64,000 bases of DNA from Marsupella aquatica (Eukaryota; Marchantiophyta). Where the stretch lies: assembly GCA_973895155.1 (NCBI GenBank), contig OZ316894.1, positions 12,152,001 through 12,216,000 on the forward strand, written 5' to 3'. This document shows, piece after piece, positions 1 through 12,413 of this stretch. Position numbers and translations under genes: made by a program. Position 1 is the stretch's first letter; the number at the start of each line of letters is the position of its first letter. Under the pieces are notes generated by a model. That model worked only from the letters and a program-made list of their open reading frames with translations. It was not told the DNA's origin and ran no database searches.

Positions 1-586
1 TTCCAGGTGAACCAGCACTATTTTGAATCATTGTTCTCGTTTTCTGACATCCTAATTCTCCTCTGTAAGCTGCGTTGCAGGATATGCTAGAATTTTGGCA
101 AGTTGTTGCGCTTTCGCGGTGGCCTTCAGGAACAAACAATTATTTGTTGTCCTCTATCTTATCAGGTAGTTTCGACCTCGGATGCTGCTAAAGTGGGCCT
201 GAGATGTTGGTTTCACGTGCTTCGTAAATTCTTTCTGGATTACGTCCTGTTTCTTGAATCTATCGGTGTAATGAGAGCGAAACTTATAAGCTACAAAAGC
301 TGAACCCTGTGTGGCATTCTTGACGCAGCTTCGTCTGTGATGAATTGGATGGACGCTTCGCCCGAATGCTTAATCAAAGTACGCAGTTCGCTGGCTTGCT
401 TATCAAGGAGAAAAGTAGAAGCACTAGGATCGTTACATACGAAAGCACTTTTCTGTGGAATGTATGCTTGCCTATTCAAAGTCAGTCATCTAGAGTTAGC
501 CAAATGTTTTCTTGTACCGCTACTGATTAGCATTGATTGGAGTTTTTTTTAGTTCTGCTTACAGTGGCTGTTTCTCATGGGTGCAG

Positions 587-2322
587 CCTCGACATTTGGA
601 GCTGTGTTAGATATGATGACGGATAGGTATTCCCGGACGTCCTTCTGAAAGTTCTCATTCTGTTGCTAATGGTCCAATTTTATGTCCTGGGCATTTCTAG
701 CTCTGTCATGCATACTTGGATGTATGCCGACTCAATCGTAGAACGTCCTGCGCAGGGTGAGCACTGCTTCGCTTCTGGTGGTGCTAACACATGTTTACAA
801 GTAAGTTGACACCTATCGTTGTAACTATTATAGTCACTTTCCTGTAGGTTTTGGTCTGTTAAGTAATAAACTTTCTTCCGGTCAAGGAACGGGTCTTTGT
901 TTAGTGGATTATATTCCATGTGTGACTTATTTGGATATGTTTGGATGATCGTCGTACCAGATGTTATAGACCTTCGAATTGCACACACTAGGAAATGTTC
1001 AAAATAAGCTAAGTTGATTATTGTGACCCCTCCTGATGATAGGTGAACATGTAGTTAACTCTTGTTCTGGATGATGATCACTGTGGATTGTTGCACCTCA
1101 TGGAGCTGGGAAGTACACAAATAGTTTTCTTAAAGCACAAAAGCGCACACCTGATTTCCGCTCGTCGTGTGTACTCTTGGCTCAGGAGCAATTTCTTGTT
1201 GTTTCTTGGTCTCCTTGCCCTCGACATCTCGAGCCACTGGCTGCAGATGTACAGGTATGGCTCTCTCATTGTCCTGTTGTTTGATGGTTTGATAGGTTTT
1301 TTCGTTTAGAATGGTTATTGGATGTATGATTGAATAACCTTCTCCTCGTATTATCTGACAATTGGAATTGTTGCAGCACTCTACTGGGAACCAAAAAAAG
1401 CCATAAGGATATGGCAGACAGCAAAAGCTGGTTACTTTCTGCTTATTACCAGTATCGCAGCTTTATGGGTTATTGTTGCATAGGAGCCGAGGTGATCCCC
1501 CTCGCTTTGTACCCTGTTTCTCGGCTTTGCATTGGTGGGAAAATTCGTTAGTCCTGGGGTTTTGAAGCTATGTTCAATAATGTCCCATCTCAAATTCTTT
1601 TGACTGTAGAGGACTATCCGGCGCCTCTGTGGGCAGAATATTGTGTTACGAAACCCTGATGATGATACGGGTTTCATCTTAGTGGCAGAGTCGTCTTAGT
1701 TGCTGACATATCTGAGTTTCTCCAAAGTATTACAAGTGAAGTTGACCCGCTTTACGCTCTGTTTCAGATCCTGTACATTGTGCTTTATTTGCTACCAAAT
1801 CCGACTGGGAACCTGCTGGAGGTACCTAAGTGGCTGTTTTCTTACCTTTGCTTGTTTTAATTCGAAGTGGCACCATGTGTTTTAAAAGCAAGCTCCGTTG
1901 TTCATCACCATTTTGGTTGGATCCCTACAGGCAGTGAAGTTAGCTTCTCGGGAGCAATCAATACTATTTTTCATTGGTCTGCTTGCAGCACCAGGCTGTG
2001 CTATAAAGCAATGGATCAATTTGGTACAGGTATGCATTGAATATTTCCTTATTTGGTAAGTAATATTTCGATCTTAGATTACTGTGGGATGGGATATTGT
2101 TCTCAAACTTGCAACCCACAAATCGATAAGATATGCTCCGCAGGTAAGATATTCGTCTGCTGTTTCAGACTGACTTGCGCTGCTGCATTTTTCCATCTCT
2201 GATCGAATGTCTAATTTGGACTGATTGCCGGGAATGATACCTGTGTGCAGATGAAGACAGCTGCCGATTTAACGGTAGAATATGACCTCATACGGGATAG
2301 CGAGAAAGTAGAAACAGACTGA
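587..2322 (+). CDS. PIS: Phosphatidylinositol synthase (CDP-diacylglycerol-inositol 3-phosphatidyltransferase), 3' part
   Basis: This ER membrane enzyme of the CDP-alcohol phosphatidyltransferase family joins CDP-diacylglycerol and myo-inositol to make phosphatidylinositol. Seven exons are visible: 587-626, 756-800, 1186-1254, 1377-1491, 1768-1821, 1931-2029 and 2251-2322 (TGA). All borders are GT-AG and the phases are coherent, giving about 163 codons. The first exon carries the second half of the catalytic signature, G-x3-D-x3-D, in FGAVLDMMTDR. Later landmarks are LLALDISSHWLQMY, the TSHKD-like KKSHKDMADSKSWLL, FMGYCC and the C-terminal MKTAADLTVEYD, all typical of plant PIS proteins. The start codon and the first half of the motif (DG-x2-AR) lie left of the window. 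Bases 1-6 followed by GTGAAC may be the end of the preceding exon, but their phase could not be reconciled with the next exon. The gene looks intact and converges on the BRCT/PHD gene. Confidence 0.92.
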
Positions 2323-3549
2323 AAACTTTAGGCTGAAAAAGTATGATAAAGCAATTGCTGTCTTGAACTTCCCTTACGGATTATGAAAATTGTTCGCAAG
2401 GAAAGATCCGAGGAGGTGGTCCAAGGTTTGGAATTCATTGTATTTAATCTGTTTTGGTGTACTTTGGCGTGATCCCTAGATGTATTCCCGTAGCAGAGGT
2501 AGCTGTGGTGGTGCGCATGGACAAGAAAAGATTTTGTAGGAGCCTTTGATGGGTTCAAGCTGCAAGGATAACATCACTGTGCTCCAAAGACAACTGTTTC
2601 AATTTGCCTAAGTACTGGGCGTCCAACTTGAACCTGAAATAAAATGAATGGGCCCAAATGCAACTTTTCGACATGATCTGGATGGTAGCCAAGAATTTTG
2701 TTTTGTTTGTACAACGTATCTCAGGGTACCTGCAGGTATATCTTATTCATGAACTTGAGAATGATGATGTTCGTTGATCTGAATGTGGGATCTGGTGAAA
2801 ACTTTAGCCTCATCATCTCATCATTTTTTGTATTGGGGGTAAAATCCCAAATGCAAATCCGTCTCAAATATATCAGAATGTAAAGCCTGGAACATATGAA
2901 TTTGAAGGAAAGCCTGGGCCATAGTAGGCACAACAGGCTGCGCTTCTGTGGTAGAAGAGATGTGTCAGTAGTTCTTGGCGGATTTGCAAGTTTAAGAAAC
3001 AGCATGTACTTTAGCAAACCAAGAATTTCTTCCGTTTTGTACTGCTCGACACATTTGGTATAATTGGTCATATGACAACTATTTGCCTTGGGCTTTGGGT
3101 ATTCAGTGACAGGTTGGATCATGACATTTAGGGCCTTGGTAGAGTTTTCCTTTTTTAAGGATGGAAAATCCAAGACTCAATATTCAGGGACATTGGATCG
3201 TGATTTCACGTAACCAAGAGCTGTCCCCTTTCTGTATCAAGTCTGTCCAAGACACCACGAAACCCAAGGGCAGCACCATTTTTCCCTTTCGGTAACCTTT
3301 ACGAAACTCAACAGAAAAAGAAACCAGTGCTCTCGGCCGAGGCACATCTAGTCACCTGAAAAGTGTTCTTGGCCGCATCCATCATAGCAAGAGACGGGTG
3401 TAGTGATGTTTTTGGACTAGAGTCCACAGAAGTTTTGTTGCTGAAGAGCACCATGCATCAACTAGGTCTTTCACATACTTCTGTAATAAGTATGTGTACA
3501 ACTGAATGAGCTTCTCTGCATTTAGCCCACGTTGTGTTTTACATTCAAT
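2323..3549. other. Intergenic region between convergent genes
   Basis: This contains the 3' UTR of the PIS gene and a spacer towards the 3' end of the BRCT/PHD gene. Short open frames occur on both strands, but none resembles a known protein or shows splice-supported extension. I see no RNA gene or transposon terminus. Confidence 0.5.
2638..2643 (+). terminator. Poly(A) signal candidate of the PIS gene
   Basis: An AATAAA hexamer lies about 315 bases after the PIS stop codon. It is a plausible polyadenylation signal for a plant 3' UTR; nothing else confirms it. Confidence 0.35.
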
Positions 3550-3680
3550 GGAATCCAGTCGGCATTGTCTAGGTGACCACATGACTGGCTCAGACGAGTC
3601 ATGACCGTCGAGATTGGAATCTAGTCGACATCGTCTAGGGTACCACATGACTGGCTCAAACCAGTCATGACCGTCGAAAG
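3550..3680. repeat. 66-bp tandem duplication with an internal hairpin
   Basis: Two diverged copies, about 3550-3615 and 3616-3680, begin GGAATC. Each contains an inverted repeat around ATGACT/AGTCAT. In the second copy the stem is perfect for nine bases, CATGACTGG and CCAGTCATG, with a six-base loop. It lies about 100 bases beyond the stop codon of the BRCT/PHD gene, so it probably falls in that gene's 3' UTR or terminator region. Confidence 0.75.
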
Positions 3681-3781
3681 ATCGTGGCTAAAGTTTACGG
3701 AGATGAATGTTGCTCTCTTACAATGTCCAGTTTCTACAAAGCCGGTCACACCAAGACGTGTAGAGACAGATCAACCTGCTT

Positions 3782-6700
3782 CTAAGTTACTTGACTCGCA
3801 CATTTTGAGCAATACCAGTCCTCATCAGGCACCTCGTGTAATGGAGGTGTACAGCACTGAATGTGCATGGCAACACCACATCCCTTACCTTCACCGGGTC
3901 CGCACAACAGCATCACGTCTTCGCCATCTAAGCTACCACAAACAGAGCAGCGAACATCATCATTCTCAAGCTCAGTTGTTCCAGCTTGTTGGGCCTTCTG
4001 ATTATGTTGAAAGTTCCGACGTTGAAGACTGGGGCGCCGGATGCCGAATTGGGCGATATCAGCGTGATGCTGTTGTGCAGCCTTTTCAGTCCCGTATAAT
4101 ATATACTCTTCAAGGGACGAGGATGGATGACACACCAAGTTAACTAAGTACTCAGACAACACGCAGGCAACTTCATGTTCCAAAAACTCTTGTACAAACG
4201 CATCTTCTTTGGGTATTCCCGGGCTGATGACTGCAAAGTTCACCCCATCTGCTAAGTGCCGAGTATATGGTGGAGCTGTTGCTAACACCAACCCACCACC
4301 AGCCTTTATAGCTCGTTTCATAGTGTCCTGAACAGAAAATTACCACAAAACTATGTCTCAGACAAAGATGACTCGCGCTTTTGGACGTGTGGAAACTGCC
4401 ATTTAAATTTTGCAGATATAACAACTGATCGAACAGCGAATGCACAACCAACAAGACGCATTGAAGGGCATAATCACAAAACCTACGAGAAGCTCGGAAG
4501 CTCAGCAACCATACCAGAGGGGGTGAAATACATTCGCCATGAAAAAGTACTCGTAGCCCATGGAAAGCACCGACCCCTGAGGTGGCCACCGACATGCGCC
4601 ACTTTCTTGGAGCCTCAAGGCTGATGCTCCCTTTGTCGTTGGTGCCCTCGCCATACCACTCAGAGGCTTCCTCCTCCAGGAACTTTCCAGCTTTCCTACT
4701 CGCTTCCAAGTAATCCGGCTTAAGGATCCATCTTAACACATACCCGGAGATACACATATTTAGGAGAAAACAGAAATTAAGAAAAAAACTAGCAATATCC
4801 CCAAGGGGGTGTTATACATGAACCCTACACATTAGTCCAGACTACTCAGGATACCGCAGCCGCAATTAGCAAACCTCTTCAAAAGATCATCGATAGCATT
4901 AAAGAAACCACGAAAGTTAGACCATACGCGCCATATTGGCCAGTGCTGACTTCGACTACGGCAAAGAGAATGCGTTCTTTTAATGCCCGAGAACAAGGAG
5001 TGTAGAGGCATTTAAATGAGAAGAAAAGCCTACAAACTGAAGGTTGAATCTTCTATCAACCTCAAATAATCAACAGGGGCATGAACAAATTTGCCAAGTC
5101 AACACTAAGTTCAACGCCCTTGACCTACTGTTTATGATTAGACTCGTATAAGCATGTGCGTTCCAAGTCGTATCATGTGGACACATGGCTAGAATCCGAC
5201 GATTCAAGTTCCAGACAACAGGAAACATGGTGAAGTAGCACCCAGCAATGAATCCATACAACTCAACGGTACAGGATTTGAAGTTCATCCATGATTCAAT
5301 TCTACAATCCTTACATAGAAGAAAAATGAAATTGTTGCATGTACTGTTGCAGAAGCTAAAAGAGAAAAGCGATGATAATCAACTAACCTTCCTGCTGCTG
5401 CTCCAGCCAAAAACTTCTCTGTCCGCCGAAGGGGACCTGGAAGAATAACATGAGTTGCTTCATCCCTCCACTGGTAGCGACTCTTGCAAATTCTAGCTCC
5501 CATTATCTTTATTATAGAATGCAGTTTTGTCCTCTCATCTGTGGTGCCTCCCACAGCAAAGCACATCTTCGAGGGTTCTGAAGTAGACGCCTTTCTGCTT
5601 TCCGCGGTCTTTTTGGTTGTTGCATTCTTTCTGACTGCTGCCTTCTGCTGCATTATCTGGTCATCCTCGATGCCAATATGATTCTCTTTATCTTCGGCTG
5701 CGGGCTTCTTCTGTTGATTTCTTTTCTCTTTGTGTGAAGGGTTATAGCTTTGGGCAACCTGGGCTAGAGTTAGTGGACGGGCATTGTTACCACTGACATT
5801 GCTCTTCAGAGCTGTTTTCTTCTCTTTGGCGTTTGTTGTTTTGACGCTCTTTTCTACCTCCTGGTTGATAGATCGCACCTCACCGTCTGCGCCGTGTTCA
5901 TCCACGTGGACTAAGTTTTCAGTCGAGGGGCCCTGTGCACCCTGTACATCGCGCATGACATGGTCTTCATCCACCAGGCCTAAGTTTTCAGTAGAGGGGC
6001 CCTGTGCACCCTGTTCATCGCACCTGAAATGGTCTGAGTCATTGCTAGAAATCTCCATCGCAGATGTTTCTATCCTAAAACCATTTTTTGGGTCACACTC
6101 ATCCATTTCTTGAGGGAGCTCTTGGACAGGGAGGCCAGGACCTGATAGAGATGCGACAATGTCCTGGTTGACATTGGATCCTGGCAAAGCTACGGGTTGC
6201 TGATTCAGAGCACTAACAGAATGAACATTTTCTTCTAAAACACGATCGGCGAAAAGCTTCGCTTTGTCATCCCACGGACTACTATTTTCCAGAGGTGGCT
6301 CCTCCTTTCCCATGAACTGCCAACTTTGCCTGCGTTCGATTCCTGAACTATCAACATTTTCGTCTTCAGAAGCACCTTTGTGGTCTTCTACGACACTTGC
6401 AGTTTGCCTAGTTGTATGCTCTGTGGCGAAGTCCATCATTTCCATCTTCTGGCATGTTGTGGCAATGGCATCCTCTGGCTCACACATTTCGACAACAGGT
6501 AAGTGACTTTTAAATTCCACCTCTTCATATGAAGTCCTGCCGCAAGAATGGTCACTTTCGTTCCCTTCGTCGACATAAAGATGGGTTGATTCATCTTCCT
6601 CGACATCAGGGACGGAGCTTCCGTTTCTATTGTCTGTTGCCGCATCTGTGACATCGAGAGAAAAGTCTCCAGCGGATGGTTTGGAGAAGGTACTCATCTG

Positions 6701-9586
6701 GTCCAGCCTTGTGATACCATTAGACCCGTCTGTAATCGGGTCAACCGCTGAACCAACAATTCTCATTTTGCCACTACTGGCTGGTGGAGACAAACTCTGA
6801 CGGGATTTAGATTTGCTTTTATTCAAATCATCATCTACAATTAGGTTCCCGTTCATTTCGTTCAGGAATTGAGCATGACCTGTGATGGTAGCATTATCGC
6901 AGGAAGACCTTTTCCCAGTGAACCTATCTTGTGTCTCAACATTATCATCCTCTCCGGAGTCGTCGACAACGTTCTCTTGTGCTTTCAAAGTCTCTGCCTC
7001 CAATCCACTGCAAATTGCACAAAATCGGTTAAATAGCTTGTCTGCTATTGCAAAGACTCTCACGTCAAAAGATTAAAACGAAGGAAGGGGAACTTGTGTG
7101 CACAAAGGGCGAACTAACACAACAGCAGAAATGCAATTACTACAAAAACTCTCGTGCCCGTAACGGTTGACAAGCTTGAGTACGATAAAGATAATGCTTA
7201 CCTTTGAGCGTAACCTGATTCGGGAAGCAATGTCCAGAAGTTTAAGCTGTTCCAATATCATTCAATAAATTGACGTCAGAGCCACAGAGCATACCGGCAA
7301 GCCATATTTGCCAGTAAGAACAGTAAAGACTTAAATGCTCAGATCCCTAGTCCTTTCTGAAAGAACGGGGGTGATAATATTTTAATATATCTATTCAAGC
7401 TGCTTTAACCGTGTCAGACAGAGACACCCCGCCAAGCAAAGGCTCTTACGAATCTTCGAGCCAAAAATGATTGACCAACGCCATGTCCATCTTTTTTGCC
7501 AGCTCATATTTTTCACCTGCAAGAGTTATGATCGAAACCAAAATTAGTTCTGACGATACGAATTCAGCAAGTGTAATTCGAAGGAAGGAATTATCTCTAC
7601 CACGTGAAATTCAGAAAAATTAGCATCTTGTATGCACACTGCTCGAAGCGATCGATCCCTGCAGCATAGGTACAAAGCCTTGCAGAATACCAAGTGCATC
7701 TCTAGTATAACATGTTGGAAACATTTGGTGAAGAGAAACAAGCTTCACCTTCAAACTTGTAGCACACAAGATGAGTCACTTGGCTCCCAATAAGGGGTTT
7801 CGAGAATTTAGCCCCCATCATTTCCACCATCCTCTGCAAAACATTCGACAATCAAATTTGCATCCCTTTAGCGTACCTCGTCTATGGCAGAGGAAACGAG
7901 CAGATGTTCAAGAGCAGTTCATCCGGAATGGGGAAGAACCATGAAGTTGTTGGATGTACTAACCATTATGTTCTTTCGTGCTAACCCCTGATAGCCTGTT
8001 AGGCATATGCACAGCTTCTTACTCCCATTAATTCCATCAACGTCCTTGAGCGGTCTGTACAACACCTGTATATAGTAAAGCACGTACGACACAGTCAAAT
8101 CCAGGAAGTATAAGAGGTTTAAAGGTCCCCATGACGGTTCACAAGTAAAATGTATGACCAAACCTACTGTAACAAACAGTAATTGATCATTGAAACGTTT
8201 GAAAAGCGCAAAACTGCTGTCCACATTGATATACGTTGGGGTGCAAAGTAATGTACATGGCTGATGTCGGCCAAAGCATCAGTCTCCAAACAATCTGTGA
8301 TCCAAAAATCTGTAACCAATGCTTTACCATCCTTTCTTGCCTCGCAACAAATCGGATCGTTCTGCACCACAGTAAATCACGAGAGTATCTTGATCAGAAG
8401 TGCTGAAACTACTGACATCGCTTCATCGTGATGAAAAGACTACCTCATGTCACGTTATCAGACGAGTATCAAAGTCATCCATTACGGCAGAGAACTTCAC
8501 GGCATAGAATAAACAGATAATCGATTTTCCACCGAAGAAAATAACGGTATTCTATGCTGTCTTACAAAAGCCAGAATTGTGTTGAATTTCTCTGATATAA
8601 TTTGATTTTGAAGTCCAAAGCGCTCCAAATGAGTCAATGACCACAGAGCACATAGTGGCATATCTACGAGAAAGAATGTACAAAATCTACAAATCGTATC
8701 GCAGAGATGTGGCACAGAAGTAAACCCCATCATATCCGAACAATTTGCTGATGGATGAAGTGTCATAACAGATGGAAGTACACAGACAACTTGAGCAATG
8801 CAATGAATAGTTCAGTGGCTGTATCTCATTCCGTGACTGGTAAAGTACTTACAGTACTTAAATGAGGGATTGATACTCTTACAATCAGATAATGAGGTTT
8901 AAGAAATTAAAACTCTTAATTACATACAATGATTTAAATATCTAATTCTCGCAATCATTTGCCTGACGCTTTTTAAAAAAATTCAAGGGCTCCCTTCTCA
9001 AAGCAAGGATGTCTCCATCAATCATAGTAGGCCGAAGGATTTAAGAGACCTCTCATAGAAATATTTGCCAGACAAACGCACGAGCACAGATGTTTAGAGT
9101 GATTACCAGAGAAAAGTTGACAACCACCACATGAGTGCAGCTCGAATCATATCGTTTCAAAATTTGACCGCCATTTTCCACAATTTCCTCTACAAACTGA
9201 CCATAACGAAGCCGGATACCGTCAGTGAGAACGAACATGATTTCGACTCTCTCAACAAATCGAGGGAATTCTCTGAAATGAGAGAGAATTGGTTGTATGC
9301 TAGAGAAGACTGGAGCATACATATCAAAGTGGGTTGAAATACTTGGAAAGCTTGACAATACTTGCTAATTATCCTCGTGTGTATCATTTGACACCAGCAA
9401 GCTCTGGCGAAGGACGTCAAATCGCTTGTGGTACTATTATACAACCTCTAGTCACGGAATAAAATGACGACAAAATGACTGAAAAGGGCAGGGCTAAACC
9501 TGCTTCTCGACCTCTTCTTCAAACCCAGCAAGCACAAAACGCAGCCCGGAAAACAATCCTGCCTTTCTTCCTTTTCCTCCCATCAT
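3782..9586 (-). CDS. BRCT-domain and PHD-finger nuclear protein (Arabidopsis At4g02110 type)
   Basis: A complete ten-exon gene can be built on the minus strand: 9586-9500 (ATG), 9196-9125, 8361-8257, 8065-7964, 7833-7749, 7516-7450, 7246-7202, 7007-5388, 4731-4515 and 4327-3782 (TGA). All phases agree, giving 981 residues. The N-terminal BRCT pair covers roughly residues 10-90 and 105-190, with the conserved GEKYELAKK and VNHFWLED. A long acidic, Ser-rich, presumably disordered region follows (about 190-665). A second BRCT pair starts near residue 669 (CFAVGGTTDERTKL, then FHGLRVLFHGECISPP). A C4HC3 PHD finger (about 925-978) ends the protein. BRCT domains usually bind phosphoproteins in DNA-damage signalling, and PHD fingers read histone tails, so a chromatin or repair role in the nucleus is inferred. 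The start is the first ATG before the BRCT core. The large exon carries an in-frame 23-residue duplication. No break was seen. Confidence 0.9.
5898..6035 (-). repeat. In-frame 69-bp tandem duplication inside the BRCT/PHD coding sequence
   Basis: Two adjacent copies, 5898-5966 and 5967-6035, each encode a version of QGAQGPSTENL followed by VDE. The period is a multiple of three, so the frame is kept. The repeat lies in the acidic linker between the two BRCT pairs, where length change is probably tolerated. Confidence 0.85.
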
Positions 9587-10304
9587 GTTGCTGTTACCAT
9601 TTGCTTGCAATAGCAATAGCCTTGTAGAGCAACGGAGACAATAGTCCCTGAAGTTAAGTGTTCTGAAAAGCTGATCTTCCAGAATAAGATAGACTTATCA
9701 GCGACCGTTAAGTAAGATTTCTTTTCCACCGCCAAGCTTACACAAAACATCGCATCCCTGTACCGCAGGTTCCATCCCCATACCAAGTACCACGCCCTGT
9801 TCTCGGAACGACACTCGATGCCACCACCGAGTCAAATGAATGAACCAAATCAATTATGAGATGCATCACCTAAGCTGATCACCCGGATCAATGGCCCCAC
9901 TCCGCTTGAGCTCAAGTCGAAGAACCAATACAGTGCGAGAACGCCGGCTACAATACTCTGCAATACTTTCATGAAATGCAATCCTGCATCAGAAACACAA
10001 AGGTAACATCCACCCGTAATCAAACAGCGCTGACCTAGCCTACACCACTCTCAACTCCTGTCTTCCGTCCTGAGCCTTCACATGAACTTTCACTGTCCTA
10101 ATCCGTCACAGTAACCAAGCTTCATGAATGGATCAAAACCCGTCTGTCTTGCTTCCTCTGCTCATCGCAACATCGGTGCCGCAGTAGGTTTTAATGTTCT
10201 CGCTTTCGCCTCTCGGAAGTCATCGGGCAAACGACTGGACGTCAAACAAAACTCGTCAACAACAACCTGTCTGTAATGTTAAGCAGGGACGAAGCCCCAG
10301 CGTT

Positions 10305-10644
10305 TCCTGACCACAAGCAATTCTGGCATTGGGAGCTCTGTAGCATTCATTCGAGAAGAGTTAATCGTTCAACCTTGTATGAGAAATTGTCGAGAGAGGG
10401 TGTTGTGTCACGAGGAGGGCAGCAGAGTCAGGAACAGAGCAGAGAAGTACAGTAGAGCTCAACTCTGCGAACGAATCCTGACCACAAGCAATTCCAAACA
10501 TTGGGAGCTCTAGAGAATTCCCTCAAGAAGAGAGAATTGTTCAACCTTGTACGACAAATTGTCGAGAGAGGGTGTTGTCTCACGAGGAGGGCAGAGTAAG
10601 GAACAGAGCAGAGAAGTGCTGTAGAGCTAAACCCTGCGAACGAA
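10305..10644. repeat. 171-bp tandem duplication
   Basis: The segment starting TCCTGACCACAAGCAATTC at 10305 recurs at 10476. Both copies continue through GTCGAGAGAGGGTGTTGT and CACGAGGAGGGCAG to CTGCGAACGAA. Many substitutions separate the copies, so the duplication is not recent. It lies upstream of the BRCT/PHD start, in non-coding DNA. Confidence 0.85.
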
Positions 10645-11293
10645 GAATTGTGCTGAACGGAGTAAATAATAAGGCGCGAGTTGAAAGAGCCAACAGAGAG
10701 TGACACCGGCGCCTGTTTGAAAACAAAAGGCGGGTTCTCGTCTCTGCCATCCGATTTGTTTCATCCACCGCCCTCGTGTGTGACTCGCTACTGGACACAA
10801 CGAATTACGAAGACACGTGCAGTAGTACTTTTTTGTTATTTCTTTTTTATTTCAAAAGTAATTGGTCTTCGAAATTTTTACCCACTCATTTCTCGACAAC
10901 GTTTTGATATGCAATGACAGCATGGTACGAATGCTATAGCACGGAGCAAAATGTTCCCTCACCCCCTCCTCCCCTTAATTTCCAGGAATACCCCCCTGCC
11001 CATGCACACTAATTGCAGAACATTCTCATTGGTTCAAGTCCAAAAATCATGTATTTTGAATATTGCGGAAACCTTGGAATACAGCTTACTTGGGCTCTAG
11101 CGGGTGTGAGAGTGAGTGCCCCTATTACTCTCTTACCCCTGCCCATGCAACCCAGCCCTATAAACTTTTTCCAAGTTACAGAAAAAAGTTATCTAAATTT
11201 TAGTCAGGGGGAATTTGAGTTGAAATTCCAAGAATTACTTCTGTGCACCACCTTATAGCCCCTACTATATTTGAGAGATTTTCCTCTTTGCAG

Positions 11294-11752
11294 ATATAGC
11301 ATGCTCATCATGAAACATGTTTGAGTTTGTGTCTTGCAGTGATTTGAAAATAAATAAAATATGAGAACATAACTAGAAGGATTGGTGCACAGTGACCAAT
11401 GAAAAGTACAATCAAGGATGCTCTTATGTGTGCACTTAATTCAATGTCCTCATAAATGACACTCATTTCAATAAAAACCATAAACTTAGGCAAGAAAGAC
11501 ATAAGGGGAACTTAAGATACAATGAGAATCATTTCTCTCATTCATGAGAACGTTCATGTGGTGGAGCCCTTCATTTCATGTCTGATAAATCACACACATT
11601 AAAATTTATAAGGGGGCTGCCAAAATAAGTTCAAAATATTTTAGAATACTAAACATTAAAGGGGTTCATAAATTAATTAAAAATTTATATGATACACAGG
11701 CTGCCCCTTGATAAGGCACATTGAAATAAAATTATATGACACCAAAACTGAA
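11294..11752 (+). repeat. Dispersed non-coding repeat, copy 1
   Basis: About 460 bases match the segment at 40593-41076 in the same orientation. Shared blocks include ATATAGCATGCTCATC, CAATAAAAACCATAAAC, GGGGGCTGCCAAAATAAGTT and GCCCCTTGATAAGGCA. There is no long open frame. Near-identical 24-bp direct repeats flank this copy (11273-11296 and 11757-11780). It is probably a degenerate non-autonomous mobile element. Confidence 0.7.
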
Positions 11753-12413
11753 AGGTGAGAGATTTTACTCTTTGCAGATACAAGAGGATTTTAAGGAGTG
11801 TCAAAGCAACCTCACAGGACATAAAATGCTTTTATGGTCATATGGTCATGACAGTCTTGGCAATGAGCTACCAAAATACCAAAATATATGTACTCCATAA
11901 GGGTGGAGCCTGAACACTTTGGAGAACTTTGATACTCCCTATTCATCCCGTAGGATTTCATATCTGAGAATCAATTGAAGAAACGGACCCTTGGGTTGCC
12001 ACGAATAAATATCTGGTAGCAGTCCTCTTTCAAACGAACCTTCTTCTCTCATGAAATGTTCTGCACTGGTGTGGGGTCCCTCTCCCAGATCCCTTTTGTC
12101 ATCATTCTCCAGAAATTCTCCAGAAACTCCGCCCCATTCGTTCAGAGACTCTACCTTTCTCACATTCACATTGTGCACAGATTTGGCCCTTCTAATAATG
12201 CCAATTTCGGTGCTCACATGCAATTCGGACAAGAATGTCTTCCAAACCTCTTTACTGTGGTCGATCACTCTCTTGTTAGTACTGAGTCATTGGAAGTGCT
12301 GCCCAATAAGTACCTCGATCGATTCGTTTCTTCGGAGTGCATACAAGGTCACAACAGGAAATTGTAATCGTCTCGATCGGATAGCAGCAACAAGAGGCCG
12401 AATAGAAGAGGGA

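Larger units (their letters stand above)
9587..12413. other. Divergent intergenic region between the BRCT/PHD and SDR1 genes
   Basis: This region should hold the promoters of both flanking genes. It contains a 171-bp tandem duplication (10305-10644) and one copy of a dispersed repeat (11294-11752). From about 12050 onward the sequence matches the segment just upstream of the second SDR gene (from about 26920), so it is part of the duplicated block and probably SDR1 promoter and 5' UTR. No convincing coding exon was found. Confidence 0.55.

Noticed and set aside
3667-4143. 158-codon plus-strand frame
   Set aside because: It is antisense to the PHD-finger exon of the BRCT/PHD gene, which has strong family similarity on the other strand.
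5484-7076. Several plus-strand frames of 60-110 codons
   Set aside because: Antisense shadows of the large BRCT/PHD exon.
10428-10917. Minus- and plus-strand frames near the 171-bp duplication
   Set aside because: No similarity, and they lie across a diverged tandem repeat whose period does not keep the same frame quality in both copies.
12051-12413. In-frame upstream extension of SDR1 by 121 codons
   Set aside because: The SDR family length, the ATG directly before the Rossmann fold and the non-coding nature of the matching region before SDR2 all favour the later start.
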